64,000 nt of DNA, from positions 28,933 through 92,932 of the forward strand of contig CAZPHD010000006.1 of the NCBI GenBank assembly GCA_964586225.1, in the 5' to 3' direction. The notes under the pieces were generated by a model, which was not told where the DNA came from, searched no databases, and saw only the letters and a program-made list of their open reading frames with translations. This DNA comes from JANJUB01 sp964586225 (GTDB lineage Bacteria > Armatimonadota > Fimbriimonadia > Fimbriimonadales > Fimbriimonadaceae). Each line of letters opens with the position of its first letter. Position 1 is the stretch's first letter. The translations under genes and the position numbers were made by a program. Below are positions 50,515 to 59,722 of this stretch, piece by piece.

Positions 50515-53154
50515 ATGCGTCGAATCCTCCGGCTCGCGGCCTTAGTTGCTGCCGTGCTGGGTGTGGCCAGTGCCCACGCCTACGACACGGTTTTCTCTCT
50601 CAACGTTGACAACGCGGTCGCACCGGTTGTTGCTGTAGACGGGACCAGTGGCGACGTCTACGCGGGCTACAGTGTCGAAACCGCAAACGGGTTCCGTCTC
50701 AGAGTGCACCGCTTTGATCCAGCCGGCAACGAGCTTTGGGTTACGACGCTGGCCGATGGCTTTGCCGATGGATTTGTTGCGACCGATATGGCGACGAACG
50801 GTCAATTCGTGGTCGTTACGGGTGAGCAAGAGGGCGGGCCTTCGTCGAAGCGGGAAATGGCCACCATCAATCTGCGCTCGAGTAATGGCGCATTTGTTTG
50901 GCTCCATACCGAGAACACCAACTTCCTGCCCGATACGGGGCAACACGTCCGAATCGTGGGCGACTCCGCCTATGTCGGGGGATCGGTCGGTCATGGTTTT
51001 GTCGCCGCCCGGATGCGTTTGAATGACGGCCTCAAGCTGTGGCAACGCACTTTTCCCGGCATTGATGGAACCGTTGGCCAGCGAGTTGGCATTGAAGTCA
51101 ATCCGACGGGTGACGTTTATGTGGCCAGCACGAGGCAAGCGAACAGCTCGGTGCCTCAGAACATCGTGCTGGTTCGAATGACCCAGGATGGTCAGGTGCT
51201 GAGCGAGCGGCTTCTCAATGCGAATGCCGAATTTTCTGCCATGTGCCGCGCTGCCGACGGCCAAATCGTGACGGCGGGCAGCATCAAATCGCTCGGCGTG
51301 AATCGGCCGTTCATTGCTCGCTGGAATGCGCTAGGCGTACCCCAGCAGGCGTTTACGTTCGGAACAGATACGGGCCGGATTGCCCTGGTGACGCCCGCAT
51401 CGGCTCCCGGATTCGTGCACATCGGGGTCGAGGGCGGAACCCCTCCCAGCACTTCGGTAGGGATCGGAACGCTCAACGGCACCTTCGGCGTCGTGAACGG
51501 CTTCCCACCTGGCCAGGGGCAGTTCGGTCAACTCCTTGAAGGGAACGGCGGCGTGCTCGTAAGCGTCTTCTCCGTTCGCAATCAGGGTACGGGCCTGCAC
51601 TTCGGCCGCATCTTTTCGACCCCGCCCATCGATGGACTGAATGTTGCCTCCGCAGGGTTTGACGTCAAGGGGGTCGACCTCGCGCTAGACAATCGCCTCG
51701 GTCGGCATGTGGCGGCCTTCTCGATCGTAGGCGCAACCGATTCGATTGCGATTCGGGTGCTCAATCCGAGACCTCAGGCAAACCCGGACACGTTTGAGGG
51801 CTTCCGCGGCGAGACGCTGAGCGTTCCCGCGCCCGGGGTGCTGGGCAACGATATTGGCGGGGCGGGGGCCACTGCGGTAGCAGTCAACCCGCCCCAGGGC
51901 CTCGTCATGAATCTGGACGGCTCGTTCGAGTTCACACCCGCCCCCGGTTTTGACGGCGTTATCCAGTTCGAGTACACGGCTCAAAGGGGCACCGGAAGCA
52001 GCCAGGCTACCGTGACGCTCAATGTCCAGCCAGCCCTTGCGTCCGTCGCTATGGATGCACCGGTGGTCATCGGAGGGCAGCCCGCCACGGGCAAGGTCAA
52101 CCTGACGGGGCCGCGCCTACTCACGAACGGTGTGGTGACGATCTCGGACGATTCTGCATTTGCCGCACCGACTTCACCCAACGTTACCGTTCCGGTAGGT
52201 TCCACGCAGGGCTCGTTCTCCATGATCACGGTGGCGACCCGAGAGAACCGCCTCGCAACCGTCTCGGCGCAGTTCCGCGGCGTGACGGCGACGACTCAGT
52301 TCACCATCCGCCCCCCGCAAGTTTCACGTTTGGTCGCGCTTCGGCCGACGATCATCGGCGGTGCGCTAGGGAGATTCCGAGTCGAACTTGATGGGGTTGG
52401 CCCCGCAAATGGCATCGTGGTTTCGCTCAGCGACGACAGCACGGCGATTGCGGTGCCGACGGTTGTGGTTGTTCCGGCAGGACAGACGACCGCAGAGTTT
52501 GATGCGCAAACGGCTCAGGTTTCAACCTCCCGCACAGCCGTGGTCACCGCCACGCTCGGAACGAGCGCAAACGCGACCGTCGGCATTGTCGGCCTGAACT
52601 TTACGGTGAACCCAACCAGCGTGGTAGGTGGCAACAACGCAAACGGAACCATCACGATCACCAGCAATGCCATCGGACAGCCGATCGTGTTCGACCTGAG
52701 CGACGACTCGCCCGCGACAGGCTTTGCGGTGCCGACCGCTCAAATCAATGCTGGGTCGCTGAGCACGACCTTCAACATCATCACCGCGACGGTCACTTCA
52801 AGCCGCGTGTCCAACATCACGGTGACAGGTCAGGGGGTCTCGCGGACGGCCGCCGTAACTGTGTTGGCTCCCGCGCTGCAAGCGGTTTCAATGAGTCCGC
52901 CTCAGGTGCGGGGCGGGCAGAGCTCGACGGGTACGGTGACGCTGACGGGTCGGGCTCCTGCGGGCGGCATCGTAGTCACCCTTCAAGCTGGGGCAGGCAT
53001 CGTTCAGGTCCCGGCCAGCGTGCTCGTTCCGGCCGGACAGAGCACGGTCAACTTTACGGCAACGACGAGCGTGGTGACGCAGACCTTCATGGTCACGATC
53101 GCTGCCCGACACAACAACATCACGCGGACCACGACACTGATCCTAACGCCATGA
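50515..53154 (+). CDS. Large secreted protein: propeller-like N-terminus, tandem-95 domain and four Ig-like repeats
   Basis: 879 aa, signal peptide 1-22 (ending AHA). Residues 25-415 read like a PQQ/Kelch-type beta-propeller ('VVAVDGTSGDVYAGYSVET'); 420-500 is a cadherin-like 'tandem-95' module ('VLGNDIGG', 'DGSFEFTPAPGFDG'); 510-879 holds four repeats of about 90 aa each starting V-x-G-G-x-x-x-x-G and including LSDDS-like and VPAGQ motifs. Probably an extracellular adhesin or surface protein. The stop overlaps the start of its paralogue (ATGA). Confidence 0.75.
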   Translation: MRRILRLAALVAAVLGVASAHAYDTVFSLNVDNAVAPVVAVDGTSGDVYAGYSVETANGFRLRVHRFDPAGNELWVTTLADGFADGFVATDMATNGQFVVVTGEQEGGPSSKREMATINLRSSNGAFVWLHTENTNFLPDTGQHVRIVGDSAYVGGSVGHGFVAARMRLNDGLKLWQRTFPGIDGTVGQRVGIEVNPTGDVYVASTRQANSSVPQNIVLVRMTQDGQVLSERLLNANAEFSAMCRAADGQIVTAGSIKSLGVNRPFIARWNALGVPQQAFTFGTDTGRIALVTPASAPGFVHIGVEGGTPPSTSVGIGTLNGTFGVVNGFPPGQGQFGQLLEGNGGVLVSVFSVRNQGTGLHFGRIFSTPPIDGLNVASAGFDVKGVDLALDNRLGRHVAAFSIVGATDSIAIRVLNPRPQANPDTFEGFRGETLSVPAPGVLGNDIGGAGATAVAVNPPQGLVMNLDGSFEFTPAPGFDGVIQFEYTAQRGTGSSQATVTLNVQPALASVAMDAPVVIGGQPATGKVNLTGPRLLTNGVVTISDDSAFAAPTSPNVTVPVGSTQGSFSMITVATRENRLATVSAQFRGVTATTQFTIRPPQVSRLVALRPTIIGGALGRFRVELDGVGPANGIVVSLSDDSTAIAVPTVVVVPAGQTTAEFDAQTAQVSTSRTAVVTATLGTSANATVGIVGLNFTVNPTSVVGGNNANGTITITSNAIGQPIVFDLSDDSPATGFAVPTAQINAGSLSTTFNIITATVTSSRVSNITVTGQGVSRTAAVTVLAPALQAVSMSPPQVRGGQSSTGTVTLTGRAPAGGIVVTLQAGAGIVQVPASVLVPAGQSTVNFTATTSVVTQTFMVTIAARHNNITRTTTLILTP

Positions 53155-55727
53155 AACACTTGCGCATCGTCTTCGGACTCCTATTGGCACTGACCGCGTT
53201 CTACTCCCACGGCCAAGACTTCCAACTGCGAACGCTGCGCACCTTTCCAAGTGGTAGCGGATCACGCGGGGTACCGGTAATGGTCGGTGGGACGCCGTTC
53301 GCCGTGATCGGCGGCTTCGGGTCGCTCGGCGTCGGGACGGATTCTCGCTTCTTCCAGTTTGCCGTCGCTCCCACGGGTGAGCAGTTTCACGTGGATAGCG
53401 CGATCCCGGTGTCCCCGACGAAGCTGATTGTCCTCGGCCGTCTGCGGGTGCTCAACCCGCTCAATGACCGCATTGCCGTATATCGGATCGACGTTGCTAA
53501 CGAAACCCTTGACTGGACGTTCACTGAACCTATCCGTAGTGTCTCATCCCAGGGGCTCGAGATCATCGATACAGGAGTGAGCCTTGTCTTGGCTGCGGCG
53601 GTCGAGGGCGGAGTCGCCGCGATAGCTTTGAATCCAACCAACGGCGTCGAGCAGTATCGAACCTCGATCGCAACCACGCTTCGCGAAGCGGCGGTGGCCC
53701 GTGATGGCCAAGAGAATGTGTACCTCCTCGCCAACCGAATCACCGTCAACGGACCGCGTGTGTTCATCCGGAGTGTCGATGCCGGAGGGTTCTTTCGATG
53801 GGAGCCCGAGTATCCCCTATCGGGTACGGGAAAGCAGGGATTCAGCTTTACGATACCGCTGTTGCTCGTCGCCCATGATCAAACGGGCCGACGAAACCAT
53901 GCTCTCGAAGTGGATCTTGCGAACGGAAACTTGCTCAGGTCGTTCACGATCGAGGCGGGCAATTCAGTCGCGTTTACGCCTCCCGTTTCGATTCGACACG
54001 GTGGCGAACTTCTCATGCATTACTTCCAAGATGGGGGGCGGCGTCGGGTCAGCGTAAATCTGAACACGTTTACAGCGACGGTTGAGAACTTGGGCGCGAA
54101 CGTCAACGATGAGTCTGTGGCCGTGCTGCAAGGTGTCCCGCTGTTCCACACCCGCAATCGCAGCACGCTCAACATGGAGGTTCACCCGGATTCAACCTGG
54201 GCGCCCACCTCGCTGGGCACTGGCGTTGATATCCAGAGCCGAATCGTGGCCGACTCGGCGCGAAGTCGACTGATCACGGTTTTGACCGAGCCCTCGAACG
54301 CCGTGCCGCGGCTGGCCGAGATCATTCCAAAGCCGATCGCGCGCGATGACAGCGTTGACGCGTTCTTCAACGAGTTGCAAGTTACATTTGATCCGACTGT
54401 AAATGACCTAGCGGCAACGAACTCCGACTTGGAGATTCTCAGCCAGCCTGAGGGCGGCACGGTCAGCCAGAACAACGACGGCACGCTGACGTTTACCGCT
54501 ACAGCCGCCAAACACCAGACTGAAGCGTTCTCGTACCGACTCGTCCGAGGCAACTTGTCCTCGATTGCGACCGTCAAGATCTTCCGCCAGCCCGTCGGCG
54601 TTGGCATCGATCTGAGTGCCACTCGCGTCAAGGGTGGAACGCTCGTCACCGGTAAGGTGCGGATGAGCGGCCCCCGCCAAGGGGCTCCGCAACTACTCGG
54701 AGTCTTCGAGAACTCATCCGCTACGGCGCTGGCCGCGCCAACGGTGGAGCTCCTTCCCGGCAAGTCGGAGTCCGAGGTCTTCACCGTGTTCACCGCTCGG
54801 GTCCGCAACCCAGTGCGCGCGATCATCACGGCCGACGAGGGTAACTTCAGCGTCGAGGAGATCGCCGCCCTTGATATTGATCCGCCTTTTTTGACCGCGC
54901 TTGAGGCGATCGAAACGACGGTTGTGGGCGGCGTGTCGGCTTCGTTCCGGGTGGTTCTGGACGCGCCCGCGCCGACGGGCGGCATGCCGGTTAGTGTGAG
55001 CGACAACAGCCCCGCGATCGCGGTACCGTCGGTCATGGTGGTGCCCGCCGGTCAAGCGGCAGGCGTGTTTTCGGCACCCACCGCAGCCGTGACTTCCTCG
55101 CGGACGGCGGTGGTGACGGTCACCAGTAACGGCGACACGAGGAGTGTTACGATCGCGATCGTGGGGGTCTCCGTGATCCTAGATCCGACGTCCGTGGTGG
55201 GCGGCAATCCGTCTACAGGCACGATCACACTCACGAGCAACGCCATCAACAACTCGGTGGTGTTCAACTTGAGCGACAACTCAACGGCGACGGCTCCACA
55301 AACACCAACCGCGATCGTCCCGGCTGGTTTCCGAACCGGAACGTTCACCGTGCTGACCGTCCCCGTGACCAGCACCCGGTCGTCAACCATCAACGTCAGC
55401 AAGAGTGGGGTAACCCGGAGCGCGACCCTGACCATCCGAGTGGCCGCGCTGCTTTCGATCCTGGTTTCTCCAAGTCAGGTAGCAGGTGGTAGTCCCTTTG
55501 CTGGCTTGGTGAGCCTTGACGGCAAGGCCGCCGGCGCCGGGCTGACGGTCGGGCTGAGTTCAGCGGCGGCATTCGCTCAAGTGCCGTCATCGCTGTTGAT
55601 CGTCGGAGGGCAGAGCCAAGGTCTCTTTGTAGGCACCACCACGCGTCCCAGCACAACGTTGATGATCGTCATCACTGCGAGTCTGAACGGCGTTACGCGC
55701 GCTACCACGATCATCGTGTCCCCATAA
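53151..55727 (+). CDS. Paralogue of the previous Ig-repeat secreted protein
   Basis: 858 aa, signal peptide 1-22 (ending SHG). Same plan: beta-propeller-like part (25-395), tandem-95-like part (about 400-480) and four repeats of about 90 aa in the same order. The third repeats are closest (SVVGGN...GTIT...SNAI in both), showing that the genes arose by tandem duplication and the repeats were already present. Coupled by ATGA to the upstream gene, followed after 6 bp by a lipoprotein. Confidence 0.75.
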   Translation: MKHLRIVFGLLLALTAFYSHGQDFQLRTLRTFPSGSGSRGVPVMVGGTPFAVIGGFGSLGVGTDSRFFQFAVAPTGEQFHVDSAIPVSPTKLIVLGRLRVLNPLNDRIAVYRIDVANETLDWTFTEPIRSVSSQGLEIIDTGVSLVLAAAVEGGVAAIALNPTNGVEQYRTSIATTLREAAVARDGQENVYLLANRITVNGPRVFIRSVDAGGFFRWEPEYPLSGTGKQGFSFTIPLLLVAHDQTGRRNHALEVDLANGNLLRSFTIEAGNSVAFTPPVSIRHGGELLMHYFQDGGRRRVSVNLNTFTATVENLGANVNDESVAVLQGVPLFHTRNRSTLNMEVHPDSTWAPTSLGTGVDIQSRIVADSARSRLITVLTEPSNAVPRLAEIIPKPIARDDSVDAFFNELQVTFDPTVNDLAATNSDLEILSQPEGGTVSQNNDGTLTFTATAAKHQTEAFSYRLVRGNLSSIATVKIFRQPVGVGIDLSATRVKGGTLVTGKVRMSGPRQGAPQLLGVFENSSATALAAPTVELLPGKSESEVFTVFTARVRNPVRAIITADEGNFSVEEIAALDIDPPFLTALEAIETTVVGGVSASFRVVLDAPAPTGGMPVSVSDNSPAIAVPSVMVVPAGQAAGVFSAPTAAVTSSRTAVVTVTSNGDTRSVTIAIVGVSVILDPTSVVGGNPSTGTITLTSNAINNSVVFNLSDNSTATAPQTPTAIVPAGFRTGTFTVLTVPVTSTRSSTINVSKSGVTRSATLTIRVAALLSILVSPSQVAGGSPFAGLVSLDGKAAGAGLTVGLSSAAAFAQVPSSLLIVGGQSQGLFVGTTTRPSTTLMIVITASLNGVTRATTIIVSP

Positions 55728-55733
55728 TAAGCT

Positions 55734-56318
55734 ATGAAGCACATCGTGTTTGGTTCGTTGTTGATGCTGGCCCTCGCCGGGTGCAGCAAGTCGGGTCCGG
55801 ATGGCGAGAAGGTCAGCGTGAACCCGACCACGGGCGATATGACCGTGACCGACAAGGATGGCAGGACGACCGAAGTCAAGAATGAGGGCGACGGTTGGTC
55901 GGCAAAGTCTTCGGACGGTTCTGAGCTCAAGTACGAAGACGGCAAGATGACCGGCAAGAACGAGAAGGGCGAGACTTTCGAGTCGGGAGCGATCGACGTT
56001 ACCGAAGCTGAACTCGGACTGCCGTTCTATCCAGGATCGAAACCCGTTGAGTTTGGAAGTACGAAGATGGAGACGGCCGAGGGCAAGACGTTCTCGGTGA
56101 ATCGCTCGACTTCGGATATGCCAGACAAGGTCGTTGAGTTCTACAAGGCCAAATTCACGGACCCACAGACCTTCAACTCGAGCACAGATGGTGCCGTTCA
56201 GTCGCAGGTCAGCGGAAAGTTGGCCGATGGTGCAGAAGGAGCCGTGATCGCGATGCGCGATAAGGGCAAGTCGGAGACCATGGTGATGATCACGTTACAG
56301 CGGAAAGCTGCGAAGTGA
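55734..56318 (+). CDS. Lipoprotein of unknown function
   Basis: 194 aa. Lipobox LAGC (cysteine near 17). The mature part is lysine/glutamate rich with repeated 'DGxEx' turns, then a folded C-terminus 'LPFYPGSKPVEFGSTKMETAEGKTFSVNRSTSD' and 'MPDKVVEFYKAKF', resembling small lipoproteins that bind in the periplasm. CATAAT, made from the previous stop region, lies 5 nt before the ATG. Confidence 0.65.
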   Translation: MKHIVFGSLLMLALAGCSKSGPDGEKVSVNPTTGDMTVTDKDGRTTEVKNEGDGWSAKSSDGSELKYEDGKMTGKNEKGETFESGAIDVTEAELGLPFYPGSKPVEFGSTKMETAEGKTFSVNRSTSDMPDKVVEFYKAKFTDPQTFNSSTDGAVQSQVSGKLADGAEGAVIAMRDKGKSETMVMITLQRKAAK

Positions 56319-56330
56319 TCCTGAAAGCAG

Positions 56331-56356
56331 AAACCCGGTCGCAATCGACCGGGTTT
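56331..56356. terminator. Hairpin terminator, probably bidirectional
   Basis: AAACCCGGTCG, loop CAAT, CGACCGGGTTT: a perfect 11-bp stem between the lipoprotein gene and the converging small membrane gene. T/A tracts are short on both sides. Confidence 0.75.
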
Positions 56357-56379
56357 CACAGGACCAGATACGAGGAGAA

Positions 56380-56646
56380 TCAAGAGGCAACCGCGAAGTC
56401 ATTGACACGATCTTCGAGGGCCTGTGCGGCCTTGTCGGCCGCGTCCATGAGATCACCCACCGACGGGAGCGGCTTTCCATGGAGACGACGATAAGCGAGC
56501 CACGCAGTGGTGGCCACCAAGCCCAACAAGGCGATACTTGTGATTACGGGCGTTGGATTGCGGCGTTCTTGCTCGTTGCGCTCATTCATCGACGGCACCT
56601 GTTCTTCGACGCTATTTTCATTCTCGGAGTTTCCAACTCGCTGCAT
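56380..56646 (-). CDS. Small single-pass membrane protein
   Basis: 88 aa if started at ATG 56646 (MQRVGNSENENSVEEQV); ATG 56589 (MNERNEQERRNPTP) is an alternative. One helix 'VITSIALLGLVATTAWLAYRRL', then a charged amphipathic tail ('VGDLMDAADKAAQALEDRVNDF') resembling YtxH-like stress proteins. Divergent from the ECF sigma gene and therefore possibly under its control, which is only a guess. Confidence 0.55.
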   Translation of the reverse strand: MQRVGNSENENSVEEQVPSMNERNEQERRNPTPVITSIALLGLVATTAWLAYRRLHGKPLPSVGDLMDAADKAAQALEDRVNDFAVAS

Positions 56647-56702
56647 TAGGCGAGAACATGCCCCAATGTGTGTAAAATACGGTCCGCGCATCCATTGGAC
56701 GG

Positions 56703-57266
56703 ATGTGCTCGTCTTTCCCTATGCCGAATGACGCCCTGCGAGATTCACAAGCGGAGAAGCGCTGGTTGGACGCCCTCGCAAAGGGCGATCCCAACGCGTT
56801 GGGCGGCATCTACGAACTGTATGGTGATCGGATCTTCCGATATACGTATCGGATGCTGGGCAACCGCAGCGATGCCGAAGATGCCACCTCGGAGACCTTT
56901 CTCCGGGTGTTGCGTCGTTCGTCCGAGCTTCGCGCCGACGGCGCGTTTCGGACGTGGCTGTTTCGAATCGCCCGCAATCTCTGCATCGACAAGTTGCGCC
57001 AGCACAAGTTGCTGGAGCTTCCGGCTGACGCGCATTACAGCGGCTCCGAGGAACGGACCGCCCTTCGCGTTACGGTGCAGCAGGCCCTCCAAGACCTGCC
57101 GATCGAATACCGCGACCCGCTTGTCCTGTGCGACCTTGAGGACATGCCCGCGCGAGAGGCGGCCGAGGTGCTGAAAATCAGTGTCCCGGCCTTGAAATCG
57201 CGCCTTTACCGCGGACGTCGAGCCCTTAAAGACAAGCTCGGAGCCGCAATGGAGATACGGAAATGA
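56703..57266 (+). CDS. ECF-type RNA polymerase sigma factor
   Basis: 187 aa (ATG 56703; ATG 56721 is equally possible). Region 2: 'IYELYGDRIFRYTYRMLGNRSDAEDATSETFLRVLR'; region 4: 'LPIEYRDPLVLCDLEDMPAREAAEVLKISVPALKSRLYRGRRAL'. The full set needed for -10 and -35 recognition is present. TAAAAT (56673-56678) is a candidate -10 with a leader of about 20 nt. Coupled to the next gene by ATGA. Confidence 0.9.
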   Translation: MCSSFPMPNDALRDSQAEKRWLDALAKGDPNALGGIYELYGDRIFRYTYRMLGNRSDAEDATSETFLRVLRRSSELRADGAFRTWLFRIARNLCIDKLRQHKLLELPADAHYSGSEERTALRVTVQQALQDLPIEYRDPLVLCDLEDMPAREAAEVLKISVPALKSRLYRGRRALKDKLGAAMEIRK

Positions 57267-57544
57267 ACGACATCTACCGAAAACTGGTTGATCTATACGC
57301 CGGAGACGAGCTCACGGAAGAACTCAAATCCGAACTGGAATCGGTCGCAATGACCGATCCCGAACTCAAAGCCGACATGCTTGCGATGCGCGCAACGGTC
57401 GATGCCCTGCGCGCCGATCCGGCTCCCGAGTTCACTGAAGAATCCTATCAACGGGTCCTGATGCGGCTGTACGCGAAGGGAGTTGAGGCGCAACGCTCGC
57501 CCGACCCGACGCACCTCCAGCTGCACCTGCCCATCCAAGGCTGA
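57263..57544 (+). CDS. Small soluble partner of the sigma factor (anti-sigma candidate)
   Basis: 93 aa. 'IYRKLVDLYAGDELTEELKSELESVAMTDPELKADMLAMRATVDALR' has the helical pattern of anti-sigma domain proteins at the place where zinc anti-sigmas (ZAS) show H-x-x-x-C-x-x-C; here no cysteine is present and no membrane helix follows. The ATGA coupling to the sigma gene supports the role. Two base pairs separate it from dnaN. Confidence 0.55.
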   Translation: MNDIYRKLVDLYAGDELTEELKSELESVAMTDPELKADMLAMRATVDALRADPAPEFTEESYQRVLMRLYAKGVEAQRSPDPTHLQLHLPIQG

Positions 57545-57546
57545 TT

Positions 57547-58647
57547 ATGAGAGTTGACTGTCCCCGAAAGGAACTGTTTGAAGCGGTTAGCGCCGCTAAT
57601 GCCGCGGCCAGTGGTCGCTCGCCCATCGCCATTCTCCAGAATTTGAAGCTGGACGGTGACGAAACGGGAATGCGCGTGCTCGGATGCGACGGTGAGATGT
57701 GGGTTGAGCGCCGCGTTCCGTGCATGGTTGAAGAGCCCGGCGCGGTCTGCGTTCCGTCGAAGCTCATGAATGATCTGGTGAGCAACCTGCCCGACGGAGA
57801 CATTCAGCTTCACACCTCGGAGACGCAAGGCATGCTGCTTAAGCAGGGTGCGTCGGAATACCGCGTGCTCACGCACGAGCCGAGCGACTTTCCCGAGCCG
57901 CCCTCCTTCGGCGGCGAAGGCGAGCTCACGCTCAAGATGGGTGTTTTCAAGGATGCCGTGGACAGCGTGCTGTTCGCGGTCTCGACCGACTCGCACCGAC
58001 CGATCCTGACCGGCGTGCTGTTCCAATACGATGGGGCAACGCTGACGCTTGTCGCCACGGACACGCATCGCCTTGCCGTCCGCCGAGTCGCGCAAGAGGG
58101 CATTGGTAGCAACATCACGGCGGTCGTGCCGGAACGAGCGCTACGTGCCATGAAGAACTTGCCGATCGGTGACGATGAGGAAATCACGATCCGGTTTGGT
58201 GGTGGCCGCCTCGGTGTGGATAGTTCGGGCGCGCGAATCGTCTCGCAGCTTCTGGCCGGCACGTACCCGAACTGGGAGCGCGTCGTTCCTAGCGAGTTCA
58301 CACGAGCATGGCGAGTTGAAGCCGATCAGCTCGTCGAGCGGGTCAAGCGCGTGCTCATTCTTGCTCGCGATAACGCATTTCGAATTCGCATGAGCGGCAC
58401 AGGCGACCAACTTCTTCTTACGGCTCGGTCCGACGAGCGTGGCGAAGCGAAGGAGCAGGTGACGATGTTGCCGCAGAACGGTGACATTGAGATTGCCTTC
58501 AACGGCAACTTCATTCGTGATGCTCTCACGGGCATCAAGGGCCCCGGAGTCAGGATCGAGATGACGGAGAACTCGCGAGCAGCGGTGTTCCGCCCGACGG
58601 ATGACGACACCTACCTGTGCGTTATCATGCCCATGGCGCTTTTCTGA
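57547..58647 (+). CDS. dnaN: DNA polymerase III beta subunit (sliding clamp)
   Basis: 366 aa, normal length, three clamp domains. 'AVSAANAAASGRSPIAILQNLKL' (domain 1), 'VLFAVSTDSHRPILTGVLFQYDGATLTLVATDTHRLAVRR' (domain 2) and 'IEMTENSRAAVFRPTDDDTYLCVIMPM' (domain 3 end) are diagnostic. The dimer ring tethers polymerases to DNA. Its position 2 bp behind an ECF sigma operon, with no dnaA in sight, is unusual. Confidence 0.95.
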   Translation: MRVDCPRKELFEAVSAANAAASGRSPIAILQNLKLDGDETGMRVLGCDGEMWVERRVPCMVEEPGAVCVPSKLMNDLVSNLPDGDIQLHTSETQGMLLKQGASEYRVLTHEPSDFPEPPSFGGEGELTLKMGVFKDAVDSVLFAVSTDSHRPILTGVLFQYDGATLTLVATDTHRLAVRRVAQEGIGSNITAVVPERALRAMKNLPIGDDEEITIRFGGGRLGVDSSGARIVSQLLAGTYPNWERVVPSEFTRAWRVEADQLVERVKRVLILARDNAFRIRMSGTGDQLLLTARSDERGEAKEQVTMLPQNGDIEIAFNGNFIRDALTGIKGPGVRIEMTENSRAAVFRPTDDDTYLCVIMPMALF

Positions 58648-58711
58648 AACGGCAAATGGGAGCGGACGTCCGAAGATTGACCGTAGAATAACGGGGAGTC
58701 ATGGAGGACAG

Positions 58712-59719
58712 ATGTTAAGTTCAGTTGCTTTGCTTGTTGTAACAGGTGCGCCCGCGCCCTCAACTGCGGCGTTTGGTATGGCGGGAAGCAAGCCCATCCT
58801 TGGGGTCAGGGCGGTGGCGATGGCCGCGGCGCCCACCGGTAGCCGGGTTGCGCTTGGAATGGAAGACAACACCATTCGAATCATTGACGCCGCTACGCGC
58901 CAAACCCTCAAGGTGCTTCAGGGGCACACGCGTCCGGTTCAGGCAATCGCTTGGAGCCCAGACGGCAACCGTATTGCCAGCGGGGACGAGAGGGCAAAGA
59001 TCTACCTATGGAGCACCAAGACCTGGCAACGCACCGCAGAGATTGCGGGCCACACACGGCCAATTCAGTTTCTCGACTTTAACTCGGCTTCGAATCAACT
59101 CGCGAGCACGGGACACGACGATGTCGTGAAGATTTGGGATCTCAACAGCCTGAAGAAGGAGAAGATCAACCTGCCGGGTGCTGGCGCCAACTTCTACGGC
59201 GCGAAGTTCATCGGTAAGACCAACGATATTGGCATCGCGACGCTTCAGCAGGGAAGTCGGCTCTATACCGCTCAGAAGACGATGCGGGGGTGGCTGAGTG
59301 CGCATGGCGGCCAGGGCGCTCTTGCTGTTGATTTCAACCCGGCCGCGACGTGGGGCCTTAGCGCGGGGCGAGATAACGCAGCATCACTCTTCGATATGAA
59401 GTCGATGACGCGCATTGGCAGTTTCCGAGGCCATGAGGACTGGGTGGTCAGCGCGATCTTCTCGCCCAACGGCCAGTGGGTGGTCACCTCTTCAAGCGAT
59501 CGCACCGTGAGGATTTGGAATCCCCGCACTTTTCAGTCCGTCGCCAAGATCGAGGACCAGAAGGCTGTCGGATCGCCCCTCGTATTCACAGCAGATGGAA
59601 AGTATCTTCTAACCGTGGACATCGCTGATAACGTCGTGGTTCACAGCCTGAATCCTGCTCAAGCCCCAGCGAAGGCGGCGGTTAAGAAGCCGACGACCAA
59701 GAAGCGGAAGGGAGGCTAA
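58712..59719 (+). CDS. Secreted WD40-repeat protein
   Basis: 335 aa from ATG 58712, where a GGAGGAC Shine-Dalgarno and a weak signal peptide (MLSSVALLVVTGAPAPS) agree; the frame is open to 58601. Six or seven WD blades are visible, among them 'VLQGHTRPVQAIAWSPDGNRIASGDERAKIYLW', 'GHTRPIQFLDFNSASNQLASTGHDDVVKIWD' and 'FRGHEDWVVSAIFSPNGQWVVTSSSDRTVRIWN'. A lysine-rich tail closes it. Probably a protein-protein scaffold; partner unknown. TAGAAT at 58684 is a candidate -10. Confidence 0.8.
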   Translation: MLSSVALLVVTGAPAPSTAAFGMAGSKPILGVRAVAMAAAPTGSRVALGMEDNTIRIIDAATRQTLKVLQGHTRPVQAIAWSPDGNRIASGDERAKIYLWSTKTWQRTAEIAGHTRPIQFLDFNSASNQLASTGHDDVVKIWDLNSLKKEKINLPGAGANFYGAKFIGKTNDIGIATLQQGSRLYTAQKTMRGWLSAHGGQGALAVDFNPAATWGLSAGRDNAASLFDMKSMTRIGSFRGHEDWVVSAIFSPNGQWVVTSSSDRTVRIWNPRTFQSVAKIEDQKAVGSPLVFTADGKYLLTVDIADNVVVHSLNPAQAPAKAAVKKPTTKKRKGG

Positions 59720-59722
59720 CCC

